A stretch of DNA of 64,000 bases from an uncultured Lachnospiraceae bacterium (GTDB lineage Bacteria; Bacillota; Clostridia; Lachnospirales; Lachnospiraceae), in assembly GCA_947363565.1 (NCBI GenBank), contig CANAPP010000001.1, positions 78,077 to 142,076 of the forward strand. Direction: 5' to 3'. Positions 55,520 through 63,023 of the stretch are shown here, piece by piece. The notes under the pieces were generated by a model. The model did not search any database and was not told the origin of the DNA. It saw only the letters and a program-made list of their open reading frames with translations. Made by a program: the position numbers and the translations under genes. Within the stretch, counting starts at the first letter, position 1, and each line of letters opens with the position of its first letter.

Positions 55520-56029
55520 ATGAGAATCAGACCCTACAGCGAAAATCTTGATTTTGAATATCTGAAGCAATGGATCGGGGGTGAACGGGAGCATGCACTC
55601 TGGTGTGCGAATATGATCCCGTACCCGGTGACCCAGGAAAATCTCCGTGATTTTCTTTTGCATGCAGCAAAAGAGTGGGCGAACAGCGCTTATATGGCGA
55701 CAGAAGATGACGGGACGGTGATCGGATTTTTCTGTTATTCGGTAAACATAAAGAATAATGAAGGATTTTTGAAGCTAATCATCATTGATGACCGAAAGCG
55801 AGGGGCAGGTTATGGGAAAAAGATGCTTAAGCTTGCGCTCAGGTATGCGTTTGAGATAACCGGTGTGGATCTGGTAAGGCTTAATGTATTTACGGAAAAT
55901 GCCGGAGCCATACGGTGCTATGAGAATGTCGGGTTCTCCGTGAGAGTAGTTGCGGAGAATGTATTTCCGTATAAGGGAGAACTGTGGAGCAGATGCAGTA
56001 TGGCAGTTTCCAGACATGAAGAGACGTAA
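55520..56029 (+). CDS. GNAT-family N-acetyltransferase
   Basis: The 169-residue protein has the GNAT fold, with the acetyl-CoA loop DRKRGAGYGKKMLKLAL near residue 92 and the C-terminal VDLVRLNVFTENAGAIRCYENVGF. The N-terminus (RPYSENLDFEYLKQW) resembles the RimJ/RimL subgroup. The acceptor, a protein or small amine, is unknown. The ATG follows ACAGGAGGAATAAGCG. It is a single-gene unit with its own promoter. Confidence 0.88.
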   Translation: MRIRPYSENLDFEYLKQWIGGEREHALWCANMIPYPVTQENLRDFLLHAAKEWANSAYMATEDDGTVIGFFCYSVNIKNNEGFLKLIIIDDRKRGAGYGKKMLKLALRYAFEITGVDLVRLNVFTENAGAIRCYENVGFSVRVVAENVFPYKGELWSRCSMAVSRHEET

Positions 56030-56129
56030 AAGTGCCCGGCTGATCCCGCTTTTTTGCCTTACAGGATCAGCCTTGCAAAAGGAAAGGCGGTGTGCACCGG
56101 TATCTGCTGTTTTTGACTGAGGAATGGGC

Positions 56130-56630
56130 TTAGAGGTTAGCTGATCGTTCCAGCATCAGCAGCTTTTCTTTTTTCTCAATGCCGCCGGCATAGCCGGTAA
56201 GGTTTCCATCTGAACCTACGACCCGGTGACAGGGGATGATGAGAGAGATGGGATTGTGCCCGACTGCATTGCCCACAGCCTGTGCGGACATGGAGGGAAG
56301 CTCTTGCTGTGCCGCGATTTTCGCCGCAATTTCTTTGTAAGTTATGGTCTGCCCGTAGGGGATGGAAAGAAGGATTTCCCAAACGGATGTCCGGAAGGGT
56401 GTGGCATTTAGAGACAGCGGAGGAGTAAAGGACGGGTTTTTTCCGCCAAAATAAATGTTAAGCCACTCTGCTGTCTGTTCAAATACGGGGAGATTTTTTT
56501 GCACAGCATTTTTGCCGAGGGTGCTGCCGAAGTATTTCTGGCCGTCAAACCATAGTCCAGTCAGTCCGCCGCCATCGCTGGCAAGGGTGATGCCGCCTAA
56601 AGGCGAGTTGTAGTGATAGGTGTAGTTCAT
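56130..56630 (-). CDS. ogt: Methylated-DNA-protein cysteine methyltransferase
   Basis: The enzyme removes alkyl groups from O6-alkylguanine to its own cysteine. The 166-residue protein has the active-site motif IIPCHRVVGSDG with Cys134, the preceding helix NAVGHNPIS, and the TSVWEILLSIPYGQTITY DNA-binding part. The C-terminal GYAGGIEKKEKLL motif is standard. The ATG at 56630 follows GGAGGAACAGAC. It is in an operon-like position downstream of the FakA-C-like gene but separated by 100 bp. Confidence 0.95.
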   Translation of the reverse strand: MNYTYHYNSPLGGITLASDGGGLTGLWFDGQKYFGSTLGKNAVQKNLPVFEQTAEWLNIYFGGKNPSFTPPLSLNATPFRTSVWEILLSIPYGQTITYKEIAAKIAAQQELPSMSAQAVGNAVGHNPISLIIPCHRVVGSDGNLTGYAGGIEKKEKLLMLERSANL

Positions 56631-56733
56631 GTCTGTTCCTCCAAATCGTTGTGTTTTTTGTGTTATCCTCTTAGCTTTTGCCTATTTATCTTTTTTGATT
56701 CACCTGAGTGATGATGCATCGGTTTTCACAGGA

Positions 56734-56985
56734 TCATCCGGTCAGACCCCTAGACTGCCTGTCCATATCCTCGATGATTATATCATGGATTTCTCCGAGG
56801 GAGGCACAGTATTCCAGGATTTTCCACGGCTCATTGGTGTGAAAATGGATTTTGATCAGTTCTTCACCGCCTACTGCGAGGAGGCAGTCGCCGCGGAAGT
56901 TTTCAGTGATATGGTCGCTGATGACATCTTCGTCAAGGTTTTCTCCCTCGATCAATAATTGCGTATCGTATCTGAATTCTAACAT
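56734..56985 (-). CDS. Stand-alone FakA (DAK2) C-terminal-like domain protein
   Basis: The 83-residue protein begins MLEFRYDTQLLIEGENLDED and has GDCLLAVGGEELIKIHFHTN and a closing GEIHDIIIEDM. This pattern (GDSLV-VGDEDLVKVHVHTN in the family) is the C-terminal domain of the fatty acid kinase FakA and of DAK2 proteins, here without kinase or middle domains. Its function alone is unknown; it may be a subunit of a split kinase or bind a DegV protein. The ATG at 56985 follows ACAGGAGGACAC. The overlapping plus-strand frame is rejected. Confidence 0.75.
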   Translation of the reverse strand: MLEFRYDTQLLIEGENLDEDVISDHITENFRGDCLLAVGGEELIKIHFHTNEPWKILEYCASLGEIHDIIIEDMDRQSRGLTG

Positions 56986-57142
56986 TTTGTGTCCTCCTGT
57001 TATTCGTTAAAGATTATTCCCGCAGGAAATGTGCCGGCCGGGCAAGCTTATCTGTGCATTTGATTTGTATTTTCCGTTGTGGGTCTATTATATCATAGGG
57101 GCGGGGGTTCATCTATGGTAATTTGGTTTTACAAATTGATTT

Positions 57143-57394
57143 GTGGAGGATTTGCACGAAATCGTACAACTGATAGCTGCCGAAGATAAGGACGGCCGTA
57201 TAACAGCATTTATGGGGATTGAAAATTATTCAGTCAATAAACTGGCTATGAATGAACAGAACCCGCTTGCGAGAGGGTTTTATGAGCATATGGGTTTCTG
57301 CGTATATAAGCGCACGGATTATGACGAGCAAGGCAATCCGTACCCGATTTTATACATGGAATTAAAAGATGGACAGATGAAGAAAAGCAAGTGA
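57143..57394 (+). pseudogene. Decayed GNAT acetyltransferase with N-terminal truncation and internal deletion
   Basis: The 83-codon frame joins a piece typical of the middle of YjaB-like GNATs (IAAEDKDGRITAFMGIEN) directly to the C-terminal end (YSVNKLAMNEQNP followed by ARGFYEHMGF and NPYPILYM). The roughly 40 residues between them, which hold the acetyl-CoA loop (RGKGxG type), and the N-terminus are missing. The start is a GTG with no good site. I therefore call it a remnant. Its 3' end overlaps a 32-bp direct repeat. Confidence 0.75.
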
Positions 57395-57411
57395 TGTCGG
57401 AAATTTGTAAG
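57380..57411 (+). repeat. 32-bp direct repeat, left copy
   Basis: This 32-bp stretch (contains GATGTCGGAAATTTGTAAG) differs in only three positions from 62949-62980. Both copies lie at the 3' end of a gene and just before a regulator gene, in the same orientation. Confidence 0.8.
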
Positions 57412-57446
57412 TTGTATGTTGACAGTCTATGGAGGGATACAAAGCA

Positions 57447-58145
57447 GTGGACAGGATTTTGATCATTGACGATGACAGGGAGCTTTGCGCGCTGATTCGG
57501 CGCAGCATTATAAAGGAAAATATCGAGGCGGATGGCTGCGGCAGCGGCCGGGAAGGACTGGCGCGGCTTGGGGAGAGGGAGTACCACCTTGTCATCCTGG
57601 ATGTGATGATGCCGGGGATTGACGGCTTTGAGACGATGGAGGGCATCCGGGCGGTGAGCAGCGTGCCGATTCTGATGCTGACGGCGAAGGACGACAGCGC
57701 GTCCAAGGTGCGGGGCTTAAGGGCGGGAGCGGATGATTACCTGACGAAACCTTTTGACATGGACGAGCTGACGGCGCGGGTTCTTTCCTTAATCCGGCGG
57801 TACACCCGGTTTAACCGGGGAGAGGGGGAGGAAGAGAAGGCTGTGCTTGAGTTTGACGGGCTTTCGATTGACGCGGACAGCCGCTCTGTTACGACGGGAA
57901 ACGGCACTTTCGAGCTGCCGCCCAAGGAGTTTGAGCTTTTGTGGTTCTGCGCGGAGAATCAGGGGAAGATTCTGACGAAACAGAAGATTTATGAGGCGGT
58001 GTGGAAGGAGCCGTATGTGTATGACGACAGTAATATTATGGCAATCATCAGCAGGCTGCGGAAAAAGATGGAGATTCAGCCGGGGAATCCGAAATATATC
58101 CAGACGGTGAAGGGAATCGGATACCGGTTCAGCAAGGATGTGTGA
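57447..58145 (+). CDS. OmpR/VanR-family response regulator
   Basis: The 232-residue protein has a receiver domain (LIIDDDRELC; phospho-acceptor Asp52 in HLVILDVMMPG; Lys in DDYLTKPFDM) and a winged-helix output domain (PPKEFELLWFCAENQGKIL, then DSNIMAIISRLRKKME and VKGIGYRF). The start is GTG 57447, nine bases after GGAGGGA; an in-frame ATG at 57429 overlaps that site. It forms a two-component system with the next gene. Its likely target is the octamer array before the ABC operon at 59.2 kb. Confidence 0.93.
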   Translation: MDRILIIDDDRELCALIRRSIIKENIEADGCGSGREGLARLGEREYHLVILDVMMPGIDGFETMEGIRAVSSVPILMLTAKDDSASKVRGLRAGADDYLTKPFDMDELTARVLSLIRRYTRFNRGEGEEEKAVLEFDGLSIDADSRSVTTGNGTFELPPKEFELLWFCAENQGKILTKQKIYEAVWKEPYVYDDSNIMAIISRLRKKMEIQPGNPKYIQTVKGIGYRFSKDV

Positions 58146-58179
58146 CCGATGTGTGGGCAGTTTTTAAGGAGGTACGGCG

Positions 58180-59157
58180 ATGATGTATGGCGGGATGTTG
58201 GATATTGTGCTACTCATTGTCTCGGCGGCGGCTGTGGGCGGGGCGGTCTATGCCTTGCGGAAGGTGAGACGGCAGCTTTCGGAAATGGCGGATATTTTGC
58301 GGGAGGTGAAGGAGGGGAACGGGAACCGGCGGATTCTTCTGGCAGTTCACGAGCTGGCGGCTCCCCTTGCCTATGAGATGAATGACATTATCCTGTCCTA
58401 CGAAGAGCAGCTTTCAGAATACCGGCAGATGGAAACGGCAAACCGGCAGCTTATGACAAGCCTTTCCCATGATGTGCGGGCGCCTCTTACGACTTTGATC
58501 GGGTATCTGGACGCGGCGCATAAGGGCGTCGTGGAGGGAGAGGAGCGGGAGGAGTACATCGGCACTGCCCGGAGGAAGGCGTATGACTTAAAGGAGTATA
58601 TTGATATTTTGTTTGACTGGTTTAAGCTTAATTCGGATGAGTTTGCGCTTGAGATGGAGACGGTGGATGCCGGGGAGCTTACGAGGGATATCCTGATTGA
58701 CTGGATTCCGGTGTTTGAGGAACATGTGCAGAGGGCATCCTGCAGTGACGGTTCTTGCGGGGACAGGGAAATACGTCCGCTGGGGTACTCGGTGGAGATA
58801 CCGGAGCGGGCGTTTTTTGTGCGGCTGGACCCGGAAGGCTACCGGAGGATACTCAATAACCTGATACAGAACATTTTATCCCACGCCCGGGCTGACCGGA
58901 TATCGGTGACTCTCTCGGAGGAGGAGGGCATTTTCCGGTGCAGGGTTTGGGATAACGGCGTGGGCATCGGCAGCGAGGATTTAAAAAATATCTTTGAGCG
59001 GCTGTACAAATGCGACAGGGGGCGTTCGGGAAAGGGGAGCGGCCTTGGTCTGTCTATCGTAAAACAGCTCACGGAGCGGATGGGCGGCACGGTGAGGGCC
59101 AAGAGCCGGGAAGGAGAGGGAACGGAGTTTGTCCTGGAGTTCCCGGCGTATCGCTGA
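58180..59157 (+). CDS. Sensor histidine kinase
   Basis: The 325-residue kinase has one or two N-terminal membrane segments (LDIVLLIVSAAAVGGAVYAL) without a large external domain, a HisKA domain with His97 (TSLSHDVRAPLTTLIGYL) and an HATPase domain (NNLIQNILSHARAD, GVGIGSEDLKNIFERLY, GKGSGLGLSIVKQL). A small sensor like this fits the membrane-stress-sensing kinases linked to antimicrobial-peptide ABC exporters. The ATG follows TTAAGGAGG. It is 34 bp after the response regulator gene. Confidence 0.92.
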   Translation: MMYGGMLDIVLLIVSAAAVGGAVYALRKVRRQLSEMADILREVKEGNGNRRILLAVHELAAPLAYEMNDIILSYEEQLSEYRQMETANRQLMTSLSHDVRAPLTTLIGYLDAAHKGVVEGEEREEYIGTARRKAYDLKEYIDILFDWFKLNSDEFALEMETVDAGELTRDILIDWIPVFEEHVQRASCSDGSCGDREIRPLGYSVEIPERAFFVRLDPEGYRRILNNLIQNILSHARADRISVTLSEEEGIFRCRVWDNGVGIGSEDLKNIFERLYKCDRGRSGKGSGLGLSIVKQLTERMGGTVRAKSREGEGTEFVLEFPAYR

Positions 59158-59198
59158 AGATGTATGATAATGCAGGGGCAGCCGCAGGGTCTATGAGT

Positions 59199-59276
59199 GC
59201 AAGGAATTTGCAAGGTTGCCGCAAGGTTTAAAAATGCAAGGATATTGCAAGGTTGCCGCAAGGTTTGGGTAAGGTT
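59199..59276 (+). repeat. Array of seven GCAAGGTT-type octamers with 11-bp spacing
   Basis: GCAAGGNN octamers start at 59199, 59210, 59221, 59236, 59247, 59258 and 59269 (the last GTAAGGTT), spaced 11, 11, 15, 11, 11 and 11 bp. The array ends over the -35 region of the ABC operon promoter. Same-face repeats of this kind are typical binding sites for OmpR-type response regulators acting as activators. Confidence 0.85.
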
Positions 59277-59280
59277 GGCG

Positions 59281-59289
59281 TGGTAGAAT
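59281..59289 (+). promoter_or_regulatory. Promoter -10 of the ABC exporter operon
   Basis: TGG-TAGAAT (59281-59289) is an extended -10 box about 54 bp before the ATP-binding gene; the last octamers sit where the -35 box should be. Confidence 0.65.
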
Positions 59290-59342
59290 GATCGTACAGT
59301 GTTCCTGAGGGTACACAGACTGCATATATAAGGAGGCTTTGT

Positions 59343-60266
59343 ATGAGCAAATATGTGATTGAGACGAGGAATCTTACCAAGCAGTACGGCCAGCAGAAAA
59401 GCGTTTCCAATCTGAACCTTCATGTGAAAAAGGGGCGCATCTACGGGCTGCTGGGAAGGAACGGCGCCGGGAAGACTACGGCTATGCGAATGCTTTTGGG
59501 GCTTACCCGCCCGACGTCCGGCAGGGTGGCTATCTGGGGAAAGCAGCTTTCGGGAAATGAAAAGAAACTGTTGCCCCGCATCGGGAGCCTGATTGAGTCG
59601 CCGGGATTCTACCCGAACCTGACGGCAACGGAGAACCTTAAGATATTTGCAACGCTTAGAGGCGTGCCGGGGAAAAATGCCATCCGGGATGCGCTTTCTT
59701 TGGTGGGGCTGCCCTATAAGGATAAGAAGTTATTCTCCCAGTATTCCCTTGGGATGAAACAGCGGCTTGCCATCGCACTGGCGGTGATGCACGACCCGGA
59801 GCTTTTGATCCTGGATGAGCCGGTTAACGGTCTTGACCCCATCGGCATCGCGGAGGTGAGAAAGACTTTGCGGGAGCTTTGCGACAGGCGGGGGAAGACA
59901 ATCCTCATTTCCAGCCATATCCTGTCGGAGATTTCCCTGCTTGCCGACGATATCGGGATTATCGATAAGGGGGTGCTTTTGGAGGAAGAAAGCCTTGAGG
60001 AGCTTGAACGAAGGAACGGCAGGTATGTGAAGTTCACGGTGTCTGACACGGCCCAGGCAGCGCGGATTCTGGAGCGGAAGTTCCATGAGGAAGATTTTGC
60101 GGTGGAGGACGATTACCGGCTGTATCTTTATAACCTTGCGCTGCCGGCGGGGAAAATCGTCACGGCTTTTGTGAAGGGCGGCCTTGAGGTGTCTGAGGCC
60201 CATGTCTTCGAGGAGAGCCTTGAGGATTACTTCCGGCGGGTGACGGGAGGTGAGGGAATTGCTTAA
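59343..60266 (+). CDS. ABC transporter ATP-binding protein, BcrA/lantibiotic-protection type
   Basis: The 307-residue ATPase has Walker A GLLGRNGAGKTTAMRMLL near 37, signature QYSLGMKQRLAIALAV near 135, Walker B LLILDEPVNGLDPIG near 157 and the H-loop ILISSHILSEI. The C-terminal extension beyond residue 215 is typical of exporters that protect against bacitracin or lantibiotics. It begins a three-gene operon with two permeases. The ATG follows AAGGAGGCTTTGT. Confidence 0.95.
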   Translation: MSKYVIETRNLTKQYGQQKSVSNLNLHVKKGRIYGLLGRNGAGKTTAMRMLLGLTRPTSGRVAIWGKQLSGNEKKLLPRIGSLIESPGFYPNLTATENLKIFATLRGVPGKNAIRDALSLVGLPYKDKKLFSQYSLGMKQRLAIALAVMHDPELLILDEPVNGLDPIGIAEVRKTLRELCDRRGKTILISSHILSEISLLADDIGIIDKGVLLEEESLEELERRNGRYVKFTVSDTAQAARILERKFHEEDFAVEDDYRLYLYNLALPAGKIVTAFVKGGLEVSEAHVFEESLEDYFRRVTGGEGIA

Positions 60267-61047
60267 GCTGGTTTACTGTGAGATTTTTAAGCTAAAGCGG
60301 AGAAGGTTCGTGCAGCTTTCGGTGCTGGCGGCTTTTCTGTTCCCCATCCCTCTGACTTACATGATGACGACGCCGGGTATGGCGGAGCGTTTCGGGAGGG
60401 CGGGGATGTTTGACGGACTGTTCCATTTTGTGCTGGGGTATGCGGTGGAGCTTTTGCTGCCCTGTATCATCGGGGTTGTGGCGGCGATTTTATTTTTTAT
60501 GGAGCGGGATAATGATACGTTTAAGAATCTGCGTACCATCCCGGTGACCAGTACGCAGATGGTGCTGGCAAAGATTATCGTGCTGTTTCTTTTCGGCGAG
60601 CTGTTCTGTCTGCTGTCGGTGTGCGCTACGGTGCTGTGTTCGCTTTTCGTGCCGGATATGCCTGTGGGCGGCATCGGGTACAAGTTCCTGGTGTCGATGG
60701 AAATGGGCGTCTTTATCACGGCGGGGGCGCTGCCCCTTGTGGTCCTTGTGGTGTTTTTCAGCAGGACGTATATTTTTTCTGTGCTGCTGTGCATCTTTTA
60801 CAGCGTGCTGAGCCTTTCGGCGGAGGCGATGCTCTTTAAGCTCCCGAGAGGAATTGCCTGGGGAATGCCTATTGTACTGGTCAATATGTGGACGGGCGGG
60901 GAGCTTAGAGACCACGGGTTTGACCTGAATTTAAAGGAGATTGAGCCTTTTATCCCTACCACGGCGCAGACGGCGGCGATTCTTAGTGTGCTGGCGGCAG
61001 CGTCGTTTCTGGTGATTGATTTTCTGTACAAGAGAAGGGGGGAGTAG
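60259..61047 (+). CDS. ABC transporter permease (first), BcrB-like
   Basis: The 262-residue protein has six hydrophobic segments and a positively charged N-terminus (EIFKLKRRRFV) with the FKNLRTIPVTSTQMVLAKII coupling region near 90. This is the ABC-2 type permease of lantibiotic or bacitracin exporters. I chose the TTG at 60259, eight bases after GGGAGG; the GTG at 60250 lies inside that site. The gene overlaps the ATPase by 8 bp. Confidence 0.88.
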   Translation: MLKLVYCEIFKLKRRRFVQLSVLAAFLFPIPLTYMMTTPGMAERFGRAGMFDGLFHFVLGYAVELLLPCIIGVVAAILFFMERDNDTFKNLRTIPVTSTQMVLAKIIVLFLFGELFCLLSVCATVLCSLFVPDMPVGGIGYKFLVSMEMGVFITAGALPLVVLVVFFSRTYIFSVLLCIFYSVLSLSAEAMLFKLPRGIAWGMPIVLVNMWTGGELRDHGFDLNLKEIEPFIPTTAQTAAILSVLAAASFLVIDFLYKRRGE

Positions 61048-61049
61048 GG

Positions 61050-61841
61050 ATGTTGTTAAAGATTATCCGAACGGAGCTTTGGAAGTTGAAACGGTATTAT
61101 ATTTTGTGGGCGGGGGTTCTGCTGATGCTGCTCTCCGTAATCCTGACGCTTTTTACCTCCACGGCAGAGGACGGTATGGTGTGGGATTTCCGGATTCTCA
61201 TCGAGCAGGTGATAAAGAACAATACGACTACCATTTTCCCTATGTGCATCACCCTTATCGCGGGCTATATGATTGCCCGGGAGGAGGCGGACGATACGCT
61301 GAAAAATATGCGGACGATTCCGGTGTCTTTAAAGGAACTTTTGCTGGGGAAAATGGTTGTCTGCGGGATAATCTCGGTGTTTTTCGGGCTTGTGTGCGCG
61401 GCCTTTACCGTGGGGGCGGTATTTTTGGCGGGCTTTCCGGGCTTTTCCCCGGGGCTTGCTGTGGGAGCGTTCGTGCAGATGGCGCTAAACTGCCTGTTCC
61501 TCTATCTGGCGGTGCTGCCGGTAATCGCGGTATCCGCCCGGATGTCCGGCGGGCATCTTTTTGGGGTCGTGGCGGCGTTTGTCTACGGGTACGGCGGGAT
61601 GTTCGCGTCGGGGAGCCGGACGCTTTCCAATATCTACCCGATTACGGCAAGCCTGGGGCTTATCAATTACCGCGGCTATGACAGCGGGGTGGAGTGGAAT
61701 GCGCCTTTATGTGCGGCGAGCCTGTGCGTCATGACGGTGCTGGCGGCGGTGGTCATAGGAATGTCCGAGGATAAGAGGGAAGAAGGAGCGATGGTCAGGA
61801 AGAAGAAAGAGAAGGGGAGAGTGGTGAAGAAGGGGTGGTGA
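61050..61841 (+). CDS. ABC transporter permease (second), BcrB-like
   Basis: The 263-residue protein is a paralogue of the first permease, with LKIIRTELWKLKRYYILW at the start and the LKNMRTIPVSLKELLLGKMV coupling segment near 90, six hydrophobic segments and a very basic tail (KKKEKGRVVKKG). Two different permeases with one ATPase match three-gene lantibiotic immunity-type exporters. The ATG at 61050 follows GGGGGGAGTAGGG, 2 bp after the first permease. Confidence 0.9.
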   Translation: MLLKIIRTELWKLKRYYILWAGVLLMLLSVILTLFTSTAEDGMVWDFRILIEQVIKNNTTTIFPMCITLIAGYMIAREEADDTLKNMRTIPVSLKELLLGKMVVCGIISVFFGLVCAAFTVGAVFLAGFPGFSPGLAVGAFVQMALNCLFLYLAVLPVIAVSARMSGGHLFGVVAAFVYGYGGMFASGSRTLSNIYPITASLGLINYRGYDSGVEWNAPLCAASLCVMTVLAAVVIGMSEDKREEGAMVRKKKEKGRVVKKGW

Positions 61842-61876
61842 TGGATTTTATGCGGGGTGTAAAGTGCGGGGAGGAC

Positions 61877-62040
61877 GCCCATCCGGGTGGAGCTCTGCGT
61901 CACCTCGCTCTCGCTCTGAAAAAACGTAGCAGTACTAAGCTTAACGCATATGCCAGTCTCGTAAACTCGTCTGGTATATGCGTTTCGCTAAGTGCTGACG
62001 TTTTTTACGGGATTCCTTCGGAGCATACCCCCGGATGGGC
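61877..62040. repeat. Nested long inverted repeat after the ABC operon
   Basis: An 88-nt near-perfect hairpin (AAAAAACGT at 61919 to ACGTTTTTT at 62006, with an inner AACGCATAT/ATATGCGTT block) is enclosed by a perfect 11-bp outer repeat GCCCATCCGGG (61877-61887)/CCCGGATGGGC (62030-62040). It may end the ABC transcript or be a small non-coding mobile element. No reliable gene lies in 61842-62382, although short open frames exist. Confidence 0.7.
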
Positions 62041-62141
62041 TGGCTGCTGCGGCAATTTATGTTGCGCGTAAAATGTGCGGCGAGTGTGTATATTATATGG
62101 GATGCATGTGTAAAAATGTGGTGCGATGCACATACGATGTA

Positions 62142-62170
62142 TTGACGGATGCATGGATGGGGAATATAAT
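62142..62170 (+). promoter_or_regulatory. Strong promoter upstream of the hairpin element and toxin-antitoxin genes
   Basis: TTGACG (62142-62147), a 17-bp spacer and consensus TATAAT (62165-62170). GATGCATG occurs at 62101 and inside the spacer at 62148, which may be an autoregulatory operator of the antitoxin. Confidence 0.75.
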
Positions 62171-62198
62171 ATGGGATAGGATGTTTTTTAAATTACGG

Positions 62199-62359
62199 CA
62201 GACTGTTCCGAAACTGCTTTGCACAAGATGTGCGTCCCAATTTGTAGGGGATCTGTTCCAAAATCATAAGGCGTAGTGGGCTACGTCGATTGATTTTGGG
62301 GCAGATTATCCTGCAAAGTGGTGCGTGCAGATTGTGTGAATGAGTTTTCGGACAGTCTG
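62199..62359. mobile_element. 161-bp imperfect palindrome (MITE-like hairpin element)
   Basis: The element starts with CAGACTGT (62199-62206) and ends with ACAGTCTG (62352-62359). The arms stay complementary with interruptions down to a central CGTAG-TGGG-CTACG, for example CCAAAATCA pairing with TGATTTTGG. No coding frame or clear target duplication is present. It lies between a promoter and the toxin-antitoxin genes. Confidence 0.65.
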
Positions 62360-62382
62360 ACGAGGTGGTAAGGAGTGTTATT

Positions 62383-62658
62383 ATGGCGACAACGAATATT
62401 ACAATGAGGATTGATGAAGAGTTAAAGGCGCAGGCGGAGGAGCTGTTTGCGGATTTGGGGCTTAATATGACCTCTGCTTTTACTGTTTTTGTTAAGCAGG
62501 CGATACGGGAGCAAGGGATTCCGTTTGTTATCTCGAGGGAAGTTCCGAATGCGGAGACAACGGAGGCGTTGGAAGAGGTTCGGCGGATGAAACAGGATTC
62601 ATCTCGTGGGAGAGCATATACGGATGTGGATGAGATGATGGAGGAACTGCTTGGATGA
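62383..62658 (+). CDS. dinJ: DinJ/RelB-family antitoxin
   Basis: The 91-residue protein has a ribbon-helix-helix N-terminus (TNITMRIDEELKAQAEELF, then LGLNMTSAFTVFVKQAI) and a flexible tail (RMKQDSSRGRAYTDVDEMM) that should wrap the toxin. Such antitoxins repress their own promoter and neutralise YafQ/RelE toxins. The ATG at 62383 follows TAAGGAGTG; an upstream in-frame GTG at 62365 is rejected. Its stop overlaps the toxin start by ATGA. Confidence 0.92.
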   Translation: MATTNITMRIDEELKAQAEELFADLGLNMTSAFTVFVKQAIREQGIPFVISREVPNAETTEALEEVRRMKQDSSRGRAYTDVDEMMEELLG

Positions 62659-62933
62659 AATATGCGATAAAACCTACTGCAAAGTTTCAAAAGGATTTAA
62701 AAAGAGTGAAAAAGCGGGGATATGATATTTCGTTATTGACAGAGATTATTAAGAAATTGGCAAATGGTGAGCAATTGCCGGAAAAGAATAAGGATCACGC
62801 GCTCTCAGGCGATTTTTCGGAATGCAGGGAATGTCATATTACACCTGACTGGTTGTTGATTTATGAGATTGAAGGAGAGAATCTGATATTATATTTGACC
62901 AGAACAGGAACACATAGTGACTTATTCAGGTAA
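62655..62933 (+). CDS. yafQ: YafQ-family mRNA interferase toxin
   Basis: YafQ cuts mRNA on the ribosome. The 92-residue protein matches the family: basic N-terminus (KFQKDLKRVKKRGYD), HALSGDFSECRECHITPDWLL with the conserved His, Asp and Trp, and the C-terminal LTRTGTHSDLF with the catalytic His and terminal Phe. It overlaps dinJ by 4 bp, giving translational coupling with the antitoxin first. All expected active-site residues are visible, so it should be active. Confidence 0.93.
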   Translation: MKYAIKPTAKFQKDLKRVKKRGYDISLLTEIIKKLANGEQLPEKNKDHALSGDFSECRECHITPDWLLIYEIEGENLILYLTRTGTHSDLFR

Positions 62934-62948
62934 ATGGTATGCCGGACA

Positions 62949-62980
62949 AAGAAAGGCAAGGGATGTCGGGAATTTGTAAG
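62949..62980 (+). repeat. 32-bp direct repeat, right copy
   Basis: Near-identical (29 of 32) to 57380-57411, contains GATGTCGGGAATTTGTAAG, just downstream of the toxin gene and upstream of the AraC-type gene. Confidence 0.8.
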
Positions 62981-63023
62981 GCGCATGGGGTATACTGTAA
63001 TCACAGCAGGGAGGTGAGCGGTC

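Noticed and set aside
56038..56072. GGCTGATCC/GGATCAGCC hairpin after the GNAT gene as terminator
   Set aside because: The 9-bp stem has a 17-nt loop and no downstream T-run, so a terminator call is not supported.
56629..56958. 109-codon plus-strand frame opposite the FakA-C-like gene
   Set aside because: The minus-strand gene has a good ribosome-binding site and family similarity; the plus frame has neither.
61016..61681. 221-codon frame overlapping the second permease
   Set aside because: Glycine- and arginine-rich shadow in another frame of a clear membrane protein gene.
61835..62276. Short plus-strand frames in the gap after the ABC operon
   Set aside because: They run through the long inverted repeats, lack ribosome-binding sites and resemble no family.
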